64,000 nt of DNA. It comes from Lucinisca nassula (lineage: Eukaryota > Mollusca > Bivalvia > Lucinida > Lucinidae). The position numbers and the translations under genes are program-made. The notes beneath the pieces were generated by a model, which made no database searches, was not told the DNA's origin, and was given only the letters and a program-made list of their open reading frames with translations. Shown piece after piece: positions 1 through 11,720 of the stretch. Position 1 is the first letter of the stretch. Every line of letters begins with the position of its first letter. Location: NCBI GenBank assembly GCA_963580285.1, contig OY757023.1, positions 130,356,027 to 130,420,026 on the forward strand, read 5' to 3'.

Positions 1-1783
1 TGCAAGCATGTATATTAGTTCATTGTTTAACCTACCATTTATGCCATATTTTTGTGTTTAACCCATGTCTTGCTGAACCAGGATATACTCCGCCTTTCTA
101 AACAGTGTGGATCCAGATAGAAGCCATCTGCTAAGGATCTACACTGTGTGTGATTCTGTTTGACAGTTTGAATGAATACATTAAATATCAAGTACATGAA
201 TGCATTAATGCATCACAATAACAAATCAGAAGCAAAGGCAATGATCTGTAGAATGAACACCCTTTTAAACCCCACTTTACATAGGTAAAAGTCGGAAGAG
301 TAGGTGATGTCATTATTTTAATTTATTAGCAACATCTTTTTATTGGAATAGTTCTTTATTTTCTTATTGTGATTTTTTTCCTGTGACCTTTTTCTGTGAC
401 TATTTCCGTGACTTTTTTCTGCGCGCCGAAAGTACAGAGAGACAAAGTGAACATAATATATAATCTTGGCTTGCGAAGATGAGTAAATTCTTACTTTATT
501 CCCTGATCAAATCCATTTTTAATGGCAGATTCAATCTGTCATTTCTAGCTATCCTGCGTGTTGTAAAGTAGTTCCGGCTTTCTTACGACTTTCTTCCGGC
601 TTTGACCGCCAAAGAAATATGAGTCCGCACAAACTGTAGTCCGGTTTGGCGCAGTTATCAAAATTGTACATCCTTTAATCGCAATACAAACTTTTGAAGC
701 AAACGACTTGACGATTTTATCTTACCTTCAAGAGAATAGATTCAGCATTTCATATGAATCAGCTGCATCATGCGAGACTGTATACCCAGATCAAAGGGGC
801 GTCTGCTTGGACGTCTGCTCAGGTTTTACACTGTTTTCTAACAGTGCTGTCAATATTTAATCCTTATAGACCAGCCGGTCAGCTGCAGACCAGAATATTA
901 ATGGATTTTCCGACATTCGAGGTCAAATCTAGGTCAGTAACAACTAGGTGTATATCAGACTTTGCGAGAAAGGCTGTCCCTTTCAACCCTGGAATATGGT
1001 ACAGATACCTATGCAAACAGTGTAGGTCCTGTGATATAATTATAGGTGCCATATTTAGCAGAATGGATGAGCCCAACTTCAGTGATGGAAGAGTACACTC
1101 CAGAAACTCAAGGCAGTGAATAAATCAAAGCACTGACACCAATCATGCCGATTGTCTCTAAATGCAGGCTGGTCATGAACGAGGACTTGGACTGATCCGT
1201 TTAAACTTAAGATGTTAGGAACTGATGCAAAAATGTAGAACAAGATCAGCACCGTGTTCTGTGGCATTTGATCTTAGTCTTCATTGTTTGCCAGATCGAA
1301 CATTTGATTCAAGTGCAGTGTACCCAACACTGACAAACGACCCGGCTATGTTTGGGTTGTTTGTTTGGCATTCGACCCAAAGTTACTAATAAGAAAAGCG
1401 ATTCAGAGCTAACGTCTACTGACTATCTCGGAATAACCTTTTTCTTGCAGAAAACAGCCGCAGTGAGATCAGGGTATTCCATAAGACTGAAGAGGGTCAT
1501 CCTGAAATTGTAGGGTGAGCTTGGCAAACAGTGTAGACCAAGTTCAAACGCTGCAGAATGCGCTTCTTATCAAAATCTTCACTATTTGTTTGGAATTGCA
1601 GAGTTTAATTAAACAATTTAAATCTCAGCCCAGGACTTTTACCCCAACCTGAATCCCACCAACACTTTCGGTGCTATGATTCTGAAACCAAACGATTGCA
1701 TGATTACAATACGCTTATGCGCCATGCCCTTAAGCTAAAAAGGTTAAATAAATCAACCGTGACGTATGGTTACAAGCCTGGCC
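1..1783. other. No recognisable gene
   Basis: AT-rich sequence. The only long frame (754-1119, plus, 121 codons) has no recognised motif and a shadow frame on the other strand, so it is not called. A short hairpin-type repeat lies at 100-150, and a half copy of the same family starts near 1515. Confidence 0.5.
100..150. repeat. Short hairpin element, AAACAGTG family
   Basis: Begins AAACAGTGTGGATCCAGAT and ends ATCTACACTGTGT, so the ends pair imperfectly. Better copies lie at 7982-8045, 18536-18600 and 59261-59317. Confidence 0.5.
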
Positions 1784-1795
1784 ACGATCCTGTGT

Positions 1796-2090
1796 TTTGT
1801 TTTGTTTGATTTGAGGTTTAACGTCCCCGTCAACACTGTATAGGTCATTTTGGAGACGTTGCTTCCAATTTTAGGGACTTTTACCTGACACTGAGATGAA
1901 ATGACATCTCAAGCCCTGCCCCCAATGAAACCAATAGGGTTTATATGCATGGAGGCTTTGCACCGCTTTGCCTGGGCAGGCTTAGATCGTCTAAGCAGAT
2001 TACCAGTACTCGTGTGCGGGTCAGTTTCAGCTCTGCGTGGAAGCATCATGCAGCCCATCTATTTCTTTAAGCCCCGATGAGCGGGGGCCA
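1796..2090 (-). mobile_element. SINE family X, full copy
   Basis: Flanked by a perfect 12-bp target duplication ACGATCCTGTGT (1784-1795 and 2091-2102). The A-rich tail is at the low-coordinate end (read on minus: GACGTTAAACCTCAAATC plus A-rich), so the element is on the minus strand. Other copies: 5066-5241, 33795-34004, 56040-56608, 57350-57650 and 60484-60792. No clear tRNA head was seen. Confidence 0.8.
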
Positions 2091-2261
2091 ACGATCCTGT
2101 GTATCACCTTCACACCAGCGCTGATAGAAACCACATGTTCAGGATCAAACTTTTGATGTGTGATGTAAGGTCGTGCCTAGAAAAGAAATTGTATTTTGTT
2201 CTCAAAAAGCATCACGTGAGAATGTATTGCAACATTTTTCATTAAACCCTGGACAGTTAGA

Positions 2262-2430
2262 GTGAGTGAGTGAGTGTTTGTGTTTTACGTCCCACCAACA
2301 GCTAAGGTCATATGGAGACGATACCTCGGTTTAAAGACTCATACGAAAGCCTGGAGAAGTTCGGGTTCGATCTTGCGATCCCTGGTTTACAAGGCGAGTA
2401 GCATAACCACTACATCACGGAGGCTTCTAA
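2262..2430 (-). mobile_element. tRNA-derived SINE (GTGAGT-tailed family)
   Basis: Flanked by the 12-bp duplication TGGACAGTTAGA (2250-2261 and 2431-2442). On the minus strand it has an A-box match GATGTAGTGG and a B-box match GATCGAACC, then a 3' part ending GGGACGTAAAACACAAACAC and a CACT-repeat tail. A second copy with its own duplication is at 20730-20892. Confidence 0.85.
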
Positions 2431-2442
2431 TGGACAGTTAGA

Positions 2443-4005
2443 TGCTGGACGTAAAGCGGATGGCGTTGACTCTGATTTTGGGCGCCACATGTGTGTTATC
2501 TAAATGCCTGTTGGAGTGACATCTTACTATCAACAGACGCTAAATGTCGACGTAGCGGAAGACCGACGTCATCCGACAGACACATATGCAAAGCAGATTT
2601 CCGCCGGCATATGCTACACTGTAGATAAACAAAGGGTTTCAACTACCGACTAATAAGCACTGACACTGAACGTCGCCCTTATGCGATGCACTTTTGAGAG
2701 CTAGACGTCCCTGTCGTGACCAAAATTAATATGTCGACACAGTAAGGAACACTTACGCTGGTGCCTGAAATACGTACATGTATATTGGCGTCTAAGCGAC
2801 TCGCGTGATATGCGTTTCAGTGACACATCGCACTTCAGCGTGAATCACGCCGATTGTCGTTTCGGGATGTTTCGACATATGTGTAAGGTATGCCAAGGCG
2901 ACGCGTGCGTAACAGAGCATGATATATCGGATGGAATAAGCGAAATTGTATGTCGAGCTATTGCATGTAGCTAGCGACATTAAGAACATTTAAGATCATG
3001 GCTGAGACGTTAACTGAACAGCGAGACGTTACATCAATCAAATGCGTCGGCCTCGCGTGGCTCCATTTATTTGTTTAAGCTCAAAATCCAGGATATCTAA
3101 TCCAGCAGGATTGCGGGCGGGATTATAGTGCTGTTCTTATTCAAAAATGTCTTCAAGCCAATGGAATTCATGTACTGGACTGACCAGCCCTTCTCCTCCG
3201 ATCTCTTTCCCATAGAGTATCTTTTTGGGGGAGGTATCCACAACCGACCAGACAAAAATGTTACTTATTGACAGTAGCATTGTTAAAACTTGAATTTTAA
3301 TGTTTGGTTTTGAAAATGTAAATAGTTTCTTTCCAAAATTTGAAACATCGAATGGCATTTCATAATACCATCGGTGTATAGACATCTGCAAACATATCAT
3401 ACAATGGAATTTGCAGAACTACTTTTCTTAATTTTAAGATCTTTTAGAAAGGTTGTCTGTAAGTTTTCACAGTGTGTTGATTTTGTCATAGAATCTGTCA
3501 TTTCAGTGCCTTTGGCGCTTTGATTAACATACTAACCTCCTGTGATGCCCACTGGAATCGGCTCTATCAGCTTGTTAGTGCAGAGCAATTAGGGCTGAAA
3601 CACTGCATCTCCTTTGTGTTGCCCACATCAAATTGGTATTCTTCTACAAGAGTTTGGCATCTTGAACCATTGTTACTTTACCCTTGAAGAAAAATATTAA
3701 ACAGATTAAATCTCTTGCTTTCTCCTAGAGTTCTTGCAAACTTGTGTATTTCCTAGTCTATTATTCAATTTTAAGTGTATAAGGTACTGATGCAATTTTC
3801 CAGGTAACAAATTTATGAAAACTGGTAAGTAACATGAAAATAAAACAATGTTCAGTACTTTCTCTTAACTTTGTCCTTTGGCAAAGAAAAACTTTTTATT
3901 GTTATTCAGTTACTTAAAACTTCATACATAATGTCCAAAAATCGAATGAGGATAAGTTTGTTATTAGTAAGTAAAGTTATGATGTCATCAATTTCTATTA
4001 AATCT
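2443..4005. other. No recognisable gene
   Basis: No motif, splice-bounded ORF or clear repeat was recognised. The minus-strand frames at 2792-2989 and 3137-3400 have no recognisable domains. Confidence 0.4.
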
Positions 4006-5440
4006 AGAATGGTTGTCTGGGGACAACTTGTCAAGCCCACTGTTTGCTTAAATGACCTATAGGCATGTGAAGAACCGATTCACTCAATTATTATACAAAC
4101 ACCACTCAAACAAAACCATGCTTAGACAGCAATTTCTTTTTTGTAATATTTATGAACCAAAAATTTCAATTAACAATATTTACTCTTGAGTCAATGATCA
4201 CTTTATTGTCTGACCTTCAAGTGTGAACTTGACTTCAACTTACCTGAACATATGTTTCAAATGAACAACCGTGCCAAATTGTTTTTAAATCCATGCATAA
4301 ATGTAGAAGTTATGGCTCGACAAGCTCAATTTACGACCATTTTATCAGTTGACCTTCAGGTGACCTTGACCTATAACCTACATGAACAAATGTTTCTAAA
4401 AAGTAAACAACTGTGCCAGATTATTTTGAAATCCATGCATAAATGTAGAGGTTCTGGCCTGGTCAAGCTAAATTTTAAATGAAAATTTTATCAGCTGACC
4501 TTCAGTGTGACCTTGGCCTTCATCAACCCTGAAGAAATGTTTCAAATGAACATGTGTGCCAAATTATTTTTAAATCCAAGCATAAATGTAGAAGTTATGG
4601 CCTAGACAAGCTCAACTAATTACCATTATATAATCTGACTCATAACTGTGACCTTGACCTTCAGCCTACCTGATTAAATGTTTTAAATGGCACTGCTACT
4701 TCTCAAGGAGAACAACTGTGCCAAATTATTTTGAATTCCATACACAAATGTAGATGTTATGGCCGGGACAAACTCTAAATATTATTTCATTATTCATATT
4801 AAACAATCATTTTATTATTTGACCTTCAACTGTGGCCTTAACCTTCAACCTGCTGATTAAATGTTTCAAACGGCTCTGCTACTCCTCAAGGAGAACAACT
4901 GTGACAAATAATTTGGAAATCCATGCATGAATGTACAACTTATGGCCTGGACATGCTCAAATTATTATTTATTTTACCATTTACAGCCATTTCATCATTT
5001 GAACTTCAAATGTGACCTTGAGGTTCAACCTACACGTACCTGAACAAATGTTTCAAATGGCACTGCTCTGAGTGAGTCAGACTGTCCAGTGCATATAGGC
5101 CTTCTGGTTTCATTGAGCAGAAGGGCTCGAGATGTCATTTCATCTCAATGTTGGAAAAAAGTCCCAACATCCCCAAAATGACCTAAAGACAAAAGTGTTA
5201 ATGGGGATGTTAAAACTCAATTCAAACAAACAAACAAACATATGGCACTGTTACACCTCAAGGAGAACAACTGCTCCAAATTATTTTGAAATCCATTCAT
5301 GAATGCAGAAGCTATTGTCCGCAAGCTCCATTTATGACCATTTATCCTTTGACCTTCAAGTTAAGACCTTGACCTACAACCTACCTAAATAAATGTTTCA
5401 AATGGCACTTCTACTCATCGAGGAGAACAAAACCCAAACT
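4006..5440 (+). repeat. Composite element with tandem TGACCTTCAA units
   Basis: Starts with a small palindrome (GTTGTC, four-base loop, GACAAC), then tandem degenerate units of roughly 145-190 bp. Units carry TGACCTTCAAGTGTGACC, ACCTGAACAAATGTTTCAAA and CTCAAGGAGAACAACTG. A SINE is inserted at 5066-5241. A second copy of the same composite, starting with the same palindrome, runs 17110-18070. Confidence 0.75.
5066..5241 (+). mobile_element. SINE family X, 5'-truncated copy
   Basis: Plus-strand copy ending in CAAACAAACAAACAAAC, with the 9-bp duplication ATGGCACTG at 5057-5065 and 5242-5250. It interrupts a tandem unit of the surrounding composite repeat and is therefore younger than it. Confidence 0.75.
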
Positions 5441-5639
5441 ATAACTGACTATAGCGCTTTTTTCTGATCAAGAATATGATATACGAGAAGCACTTTTTTA
5501 TGATCAAGAATATGATATGAAAAATAATCAACCATACTTACATCAAATAGCAACAGTGATAATGAAGGAACAGCAGCAAACTGTATAAGGAGTTGCATTG
5601 ACAATACACACTTTAATAAATATTGCCAAGAGTTCTATA

Positions 5640-6625
5640 TAAAGTGACACAAATTATTATGACATCTCGCCTCATAACTTGCTTTACATTTGTGTAAAGG
5701 TTTGTGAAAATATCGGAAACGGTTTCTTAGTTATGGAGTGGAAACAAATTATTACTGTACTGAGTTTATTCCAAGTTCAAAGGGCAATAACTCCAAAAGT
5801 AAGCAAACCAGAGTAACGGTTCTTCTGCTCTGCACCTCGACTCATCGTTCTTTACATTTGCTTTACAGATGCGTGAAAATATCTGAAATATTTTCAGAGT
5901 TATGGAACGGACACAAATTTTAATATTACTGTACTGGGTTTATTCGGAGTGCCATTTTTCAATGTTCAAAGGGCAATAATTCCTAAAGTAGGCAATCCAG
6001 AGTTATGGTTCATGCACTATGCAAATCATCTCATAGTGCTTTACATTTGTGTGAAGTTTCATGAAAATACCTCAAAAGGTTTTTGATGACAAGGTTAAAA
6101 TTGCCATTTTTCAATGTTCAAAGGGCAATAACTCCAAAAGTTATGGTTCATGCGCTCTGCACGTTGTCTCAAAGTGCTTTATATTTGTGTAAAGTTTCAT
6201 GAAAATACCTCAAACGGTTTTTGAGTTATCATGAATAACAGCATTACAGTTGGCATTTTTCAATGTTCAAAGGACAATAACTCCAAAAGTAGGCAATCCG
6301 GAGTTATGCATCCAAAGGATAACCCTTTTATAGAACATATTATGGTTTTACACTCTGCACATCGTCTTATAGCGCTTTACATTTGTGTGAAGTTTCATGA
6401 AAATACCTCGAACGGTTTTTGATGACATGGTTAAAATTGCCATTTTTCACTGTTCAAAGGGCAATAACTCCAAAAGTAGGCAATCCAGAGTTATGTTTCA
6501 TGCACTCTGCACATCGTCTCATAGTGCTTTACATTAGTGTGAAGTTTCATGAAAATACCTCAAATGGTTTTTGATTTATGATGAATAACGGAATTACTGA
6601 ATCAAAGAAGGACAAGGCAAATCCA
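5640..6625. repeat. Tandem repeat, ~160-180 bp units (GGGCAATAACTCC)
   Basis: Units contain TTTTTCAATGTTCAAAGGGC, AATAACTCCAAAAGTAGGC, CATAGTGCTTTACATTTGTG and TTTCATGAAAATACCTCAAA. About five to six degenerate copies. The short ORFs at 5738, 6231 and 6665 are products of the repeat and are not genes. Confidence 0.8.
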
Positions 6626-7433
6626 ATATAGCCCCCACTTTTTTAAAGCAGGGCTATAATTATTTTGAAATCCATACATTATGTAGAAAATCCAGACAGA
6701 CACACAATTCATGCACAATGCACACATGCACATACACCAAACTCAAACTGTAAAAACTATGTCTTGCTCATCACAAGCAGGCTCGACAAAAGTGTGAACT
6801 TTTATGGCAATAAAATCTTACTACAAATAGTCATATATGACAACTGCATATTTCTCTTGAAGTCACTTCATTTGAAATTTATGAAACTTTCCAAAGGTTT
6901 TGTCTCTTAACTTTCGTATGAAATGCCCACTCATGTAAGATCCTTCTTTTTTTCAGAACAGAAGTACAGGTACATAAACACCGTTCAAGCACATCAGAGT
7001 TGTGCATGGCATTAGGGTCTGTACCAATTGTCAGTCAGCCATCAGTTGAATTACCTATTGTGTTTAAATACTGGAACACTATAATCCATTATTTTTTATT
7101 TGGAATAAATTGAAAATTAAGGGTTCTAGGTGTCCCAATGGTATGTTATGCTACAGTACCTCTTCTATTTCCGTTGAAAGGCCAGCAAGCAACGGTTCAA
7201 CTGTCATCTGCAGTCAGCAATGCTTCTTGTCTGACTTGGCAACACAGATTCTGTCAGAAGTCTCACTAACTGTCTCTAGGTAGCTCATAACTGGTCCAGA
7301 GTTCTAAAATAATTCAATACATGTATACAGTGTTATGCACATAGCGATACTTTGCATTTCTAGCAACTATGATCTGCTATGATCTAACATACTAAACTGA
7401 TGGTTCTAGTGCAGAGAATAATTGCAACACCTA
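6626..7433. other. No recognisable gene
   Basis: AT-rich sequence with no recognised coding or RNA feature. Confidence 0.4.
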
Positions 7434-7604
7434 CAGGGTTTTCATTAAGAGGCGGTAGGATGCCAAAATGACCGCCTCAATTTATTTTCTGGTCATGTCA
7501 AATGTTTTGTTTTGTTTTTTTAATTTAAGTCTTAAGAAATTTTAGAAATTTGCCGCCTCAAACTGGTGAATGGCCTCTTAAGAAAAATCTGATGGAAAAC
7601 CCTG
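7434..7604. mobile_element. MITE-like element with CAGGGTTTTC termini
   Basis: Starts CAGGGTTTTCATTAAGAGGC and ends GATGGAAAACCCTG, giving a 10-bp perfect terminal inverted repeat. Internal GGCGG/CCGCC segments are also inverted. No convincing target duplication was found. CAGGG-type ends resemble hAT-like MITEs. Confidence 0.55.
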
Positions 7605-8255
7605 CACACAGGCTCACCAGAGTCCAGTTCCAAATTACCACCGCTTGTTTTTTGGACTGGCATGGTGATTCATGCATGTTAGATTTAAAGTTACCCAATT
7701 TGTTGACATTTTCATACAAACCATGAACTATCAATTTCACAAACCATGAATGCTAGTTGCTACAAATCAAATTTGAGCCCAACTAGGCCAGTGGCTTTAA
7801 TTTAAGTTTGAAGGAGGTGTTATTTGAAATATTTCATAGACAACAAACAATGATGGACAACTGAGTCTCGTATAAGCTTTCCTAAAGCCTTTGGCTCTGG
7901 TGAGTAAGAAGCATAAAAACTGTACGATGAACAATTTTTTTAACCCATTTTGGGGGGGCAACCCCTAAATGGGTACCTCGGCAAACAGTGCAGGCCCAGA
8001 TCAGATGCCGCAGAACACGGCCGCAGAACACGGCATCTGATCAGCGCCTCAATATTAGCTAACAGAATTTTTCATAGAAAATAGAATAAGGACAAAAATA
8101 GAAAATGTGTCAATACGACACAGATGCCCCTCCCTAGGGGCCCGCTTCAACCTGAAAAAATCATGTTGCGATAACAGCTGTCATTGGACAGCATAACTCA
8201 TCTGGAAATGTGTGCTTTAGGTCATTGGCATAGGTGGGCAGGTATTGCCGATTCA
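7605..8255. other. No gene; dispersed repeat fragments
   Basis: Contains a hairpin element at 7982-8045 and, at 8099-8212, an inverted relative of the sequence at 57765-57860 (shared ATGTGTCAATACGACACAGA). The 60-codon frame at 7558-7740 overlaps a MITE and is not called. Confidence 0.5.
7982..8045. repeat. Short hairpin element, AAACAGTG family
   Basis: CAAACAGTGCAGGCCCAGAT, then ATCAGATGCCG pairing with CGGCATCTGAT. Confidence 0.6.
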
Positions 8256-8660
8256 GCCTTTGAAAAATATTCATGAGCAATTAAAACTTTAACATAAAAA
8301 AATTTCTAAGTCCGTGACCTTGACCTTCAAGTCATGGGGCAAGGGCAGGGTAATGGCTGAAAGACACTTTTAACCTGTATCTACCATCATTCCAAATATG
8401 AAGCAAATCCATTATATGGTTGGAAAAGAATGAGCTCTAAAAATCTTTAACATCAAAAATTTTTGAGTCTGTGACCTTGACCTTGATAACAGGGGGCTGT
8501 CGTATGGCTGAATAAAACTTTGGACCAGTAACTATCACCATACCAAATATGAAGCAAATCCATTTAATATGGTTTGGAAAATATGAGCTCTTAACGTACT
8601 TAAAATTTAACAAGAAATTCAGTGAAACCGAAGGATACTTCCCGAAGATGTGCAGTAGGA

Positions 8661-8897
8661 TGTGTGTGTGTGAATTCGGGTTTAACGTCGCTTTCAACAA
8701 TTTTTCAGTCATATCACGACGGTGTCTGGTTGCGACAGGGAGCTCAATGCTCACTTTTATAGTGCTGCCTCACTGAAGTATCATGTCCTAGACACATTAC
8801 ATGATACCACACCCAGTCACATTATCCTGACACTGGGTGTACCAGTGACCTCCCCTTCCCCGGAGCAGACACTCTACCAACTGAGCTATCGGGGCCG
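8661..8897 (-). mobile_element. tRNA-derived SINE (TAGCTCAGTTGG head)
   Basis: Read on the minus strand: GGCCCCGATAGCTCAGTTGG is a classic tRNA-like 5' end with an A box. The B-box region is degenerate. The 3' end reads GTTGAAAGCGACGTTAAACC, followed by a CA-rich tail. Confidence 0.7.
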
Positions 8898-9407
8898 GTA
8901 TCTTTCATTGTATAAAGTTTCACTTACTTCCTTTCTGTATGCTCTGGGCAAGCTTTTAATTAGGGAAGTAACACCATAAATACTGGTGACCGGGTTATGG
9001 TTCTTGTATTCTCTGATTCCCCTCATCGCCCTCTATCAGTATATCAAGTTTCACTTAAATACCTTTAATACTTTAAGAGATAAAGAGTATTACGGACGGA
9101 CGGGCGGTCGGACAGACAGACAAAGCGGCGAGCATAAAAAATTCTATGTCTATGACCTTGACCTTGAGGTCATGTGCATAAATTGTAGGTAGGGTATTGC
9201 TGTATGTCATGTTGGACCTGTATCTATTATAATACCAAGTATAAACCCAATCCATCATATGAACTCTTAAAAAAATAATGTTAAAGATTTCTAAGTCTGT
9301 GACCTTGACCTTGAAGTCATAGGCATGGGTGGGAGTACTACTGACTAAAATTTCGGACCTGTATCTATTAGCAAACCAAATATGAACCAAATGAATCATA
9401 AAAGTTT

Positions 9408-9716
9408 GCCGGCCTCAGTGGCTCAGTCAGATGCGCGTCTTACTGGTGATCAGATGGACGCGGGTTCGACTCCCGCAGGGGTCGGCAACATTCTTTCGTG
9501 GAGATTGATCATGAAATCTTTTCTACGGTCATTCTCTCCCTTCCGCTGATTCAAGAAAGGCAGTTGTCAGTTTCTGGCGAAAGAATGTGCACTGTACTGG
9601 TTAACCGCTTACGTATAAGCCTGCTCAGGAAAGTGTTGATAGGTAAACTGACCGGCTCAAAAATGACATAAATAGTTTTGACTGGGCCGTTAAACTCCAA
9701 TACAAACAAACAAAAC
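9408..9716 (+). mobile_element. tRNA-derived SINE (GCCGGCCTCAGTGGC head)
   Basis: Perfect 13-bp target duplication ATCATAAAAGTTT at 9395-9407 and 9717-9729. The first ~80 bases fold like a tRNA: the acceptor arms GCCGGCC and GGTCGGC pair, with A box AGTGGCTCAGTCAGATG and B box GGTTCGACTCC. The anticodon loop is enlarged, so it is not a functional tRNA gene. The 3' end is GGGCCGTTAAACTCCAATAC plus an A-rich tail. Minus-strand copy at 16627-16934. Confidence 0.9.
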
Positions 9717-10160
9717 ATCATAAAAGTTTAGGTTCTCCCTGGTACAAATACCTTTACCCGAGTCTAAACATAAAAAAAAATTCAAAGTCTGTGACCTTGA
9801 CCTTGAGGTCATGGGTTTGGGTTGGGGTTATTGCTGAATAAAACATTGGACCTATAATCTATCATCATATCAAATATGAACCAAATTCATCACATGGTGT
9901 GGAAAATATGAGCTCAAGTTTTACCTAGTACAAATACCTTAACCTGTGTCTTAAACATTTAAAATTTCTAAGTCTGTGACCTTGACATTGAGGTCATGTG
10001 TATGGCTGGAGGTACATGTAGTGCTGAATAAAACGTTGGACCTATATCTATCATCATACTAAATATGAACCAAGTCCATCGCATGGTTTGGAAAATATGT
10101 CTTCAAAATTCAGGCTCTACCTGGTACAAAAACCTTAACCTGAGTCTAACAAGAGTACGT

Positions 10161-10424
10161 ACGTACACACTTTCGTAAAGAAGGACGTATATTCGGACGC
10201 ACGCATGCATGTACCCATGAACCCACTTACGGAAAACCAAAAACTACATGTAATGATGTATATGCCCCCAACATCATCCGATGCGGGGAGCATAAAAAAC
10301 TATATATGCACCCGGTATCTTCTGATGTTGGGGCATAAAAACAGGCATATCACCCAGTATATGACAAGTAGACTTGTCCCAGATATAGCAATCAAAGAGT
10401 CCATTAGTAAACAATGGGATAAAG
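10161..10424. other. No recognisable gene
   Basis: Contains ATGCATGTACCC repeats and nothing else recognised. The frame at 10205-10435 has no recognised motif. Confidence 0.35.
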
Positions 10425-10560
10425 TCTTAGCCTAGTGAGCTCTGACTCTTAATCATTAGGTCTTTCACTGTTGTGGTTCTAGCCTCACTTGAGTCATATG
10501 TGAGACACAAATTTAGGTTCTGCATCAGGTCAGGTGGTTTTTCTTTGGATCCTCCGGTTG
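10425..10560 (+). mobile_element. Partial SINE (GGCCTAGTGGATAAG family)
   Basis: Degenerate copy (GCCTAGTGAGCTCTGACTC, then TCAGGTGGTTTTTCTTTGG) lying directly next to the better copy that was split by the LTR element. Confidence 0.6.
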
Positions 10561-10565
10561 TTGCC

Positions 10566-10693
10566 CACTCTGTGGCCTAGTGGATAAGAGTGCTGACTCT
10601 TAATCATTAGTTTAGTCTCACCGAGCCTGGCTCGGGTCACAGACGAGATGCCAAGTTCTGCAATGGAATGTCAGGTGGATTTTCTCTGGGTTG
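10566..10693 (+). mobile_element. SINE (GGCCTAGTGGATAAG family), 5' half
   Basis: CTGTGGCCTAGTGGATAAGA through GGTGGATTTTCTCTGGGTTG. The SINE resumes at 16270 with GTTGTCCTGTTTTCGCCCAA, so the LTR element is inserted in it. GTTG (10690-10693 and 16270-16273) is the target duplication. The same family is intact at 27220-27460. Confidence 0.85.
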
Positions 10694-11245
10694 TGTTACG
10701 AGCCAAGCGTAGCAGAAAGAAAAAGCAAACAAGCCTTTTGGAAAAATTTAACAAAATTTATTTACAAGTTAACTTTAACCTGTAGAAGTAAGAAAACTAA
10801 ATGTACTTAGCTCTTAATGAAATATCCTGAATGAATCTATTTTCCTTGATCCCACAGAATTCACAGTCCAAAATGAAAAGTAATATCCTTTAACAATCCA
10901 ACACAGAATTTAGAAATAACTTTCCTTATAAGCCCAAACATCAAACTCCAAAGTCTGACTCAATGAGAAAAATCAAGCTCTTTTATAGACCCTAAGATTT
11001 CTCTAGAACATTCCAGAGGGCTGTGGAATAAGATGAGGTAATTTTCTAAAAATAATGCAACCCAGAACTTTCTGGAAGGTTCTGAAGTACTTTCCCTTGT
11101 AAACATGTTGTTTCCAAAAATGAAATTAATCTGTGACTCAGTTTTCTAGAATCTTCTATAAGAAGATTAACAAGATATTTATAGCACTATTAGGTCACAG
11201 TGGGGTGCAAGTGGGAATCAGAAAAATAAATTCTTATGCATAACA
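10694..11245 (-). repeat. 3' LTR of the retrotransposon
   Basis: 552 bp, TG...CA ends. Identical by eye to 15718-16269 except one substitution near 11114. The polypurine tract adjoins it at 11246-11256. Confidence 0.95.
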
Positions 11246-11256
11246 CTCCCCCTCTT
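11246..11256 (-). promoter_or_regulatory. Polypurine tract (plus-strand primer)
   Basis: Minus strand AAGAGGGGGAG directly before the 3' LTR, the expected place for the plus-strand DNA primer of an LTR element. Confidence 0.8.
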
Positions 11257-11390
11257 CGAGGAAAAGAAAGATTTATGTAATAAAGCTTTCTTTTGCTTTA
11301 AGAATAATAAAATATTGAGCATAGCATATAAAATTACATGTATCTACAATCCACTTTAGTTGGAAAGAAAAACACAACTCCTGACACTGC
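11257..11390 (-). other. Untranslated 3' region of the LTR element
   Basis: AT-rich sequence between the RNase H stop codon and the polypurine tract. No envelope-like ORF was seen. Confidence 0.6.
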
Positions 11391-11720
11391 TCAAGCTCTT
11401 GAAAGGGCATCAGGGATAATGTTATCTCTCCCTCTGATATGTCTTATGTCTAAATTATACTCTTGTAGCATAAGACTCCACCTGAGCAACCGCTGATTTT
11501 TGTTTTTCATTTTATGTATGAAAGTCAGTGGATTGTGATCACTGAAAACAACAATCGGTGCAGTAGTAGGGGTAAGATAAACTTCGAAATGTTGCAGACT
11601 GATTCTAGCTTTGCATCTGTCTATGTTCGAGAATTAATCCTTCTAAGAGTCTATAAACATTTTTGTCCTTTCATGTTCTGGTATAAGAATACTAGGAGAA
11701 CTCCATTCCAGTCATTGTCC
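11391..11720 (-). pseudogene. RT/RNase H remnant of the LTR element
   Basis: After the end of the long ORF the minus strand still encodes recognisable fragments. A frameshifted start of RT reads WSSPSILIPEH. After a large deletion comes the C-terminal half of RNase H, with VVFSDHNPLTF, LLRWSLMLQEYNLDI and HIRGRDNIIPDALSRA before a TGA at 11391-11393. The RT catalytic YxDD region and the N-terminal part of RNase H are absent. RNase H ending in PDALSR is normal for Ty3/gypsy pol, and here it is the last domain of the element, which confirms the order INT-RT-RH. Confidence 0.8.

Larger units (their letters stand above)
8256..10160. repeat. Tandem repeat, ~150-190 bp units rich in TGACCTTGACCT
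   Basis: Degenerate units carry the order AAATTTCTAAGTCTGTGACC, TTGACCTTGAGGTCA, TAAAACGTTGGACCTGTATC and TACCAAATATGAACCAAATC. Clear units near 8290, 8440, 9140, 9290, 9770 and 9960. Interrupted by SINEs at 8661-8897 and 9408-9716. At 9091-9130 there is an ACGGACGG stretch of the kind seen near the ends of the other composite repeats. Confidence 0.75.

Noticed and set aside
754..1119. 121-codon ORF
   Set aside because: No known motif, overlapping open frame on the other strand, no supporting splice or promoter signal.
9408..9490. tRNA gene
   Set aside because: Good A and B boxes and acceptor pairing, but the anticodon loop is far too large and it is the head of a SINE with a 13-bp target duplication.
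11257..11390. Envelope gene in the LTR element
   Set aside because: Only ~130 AT-rich bases lie between the RNase H stop and the polypurine tract.
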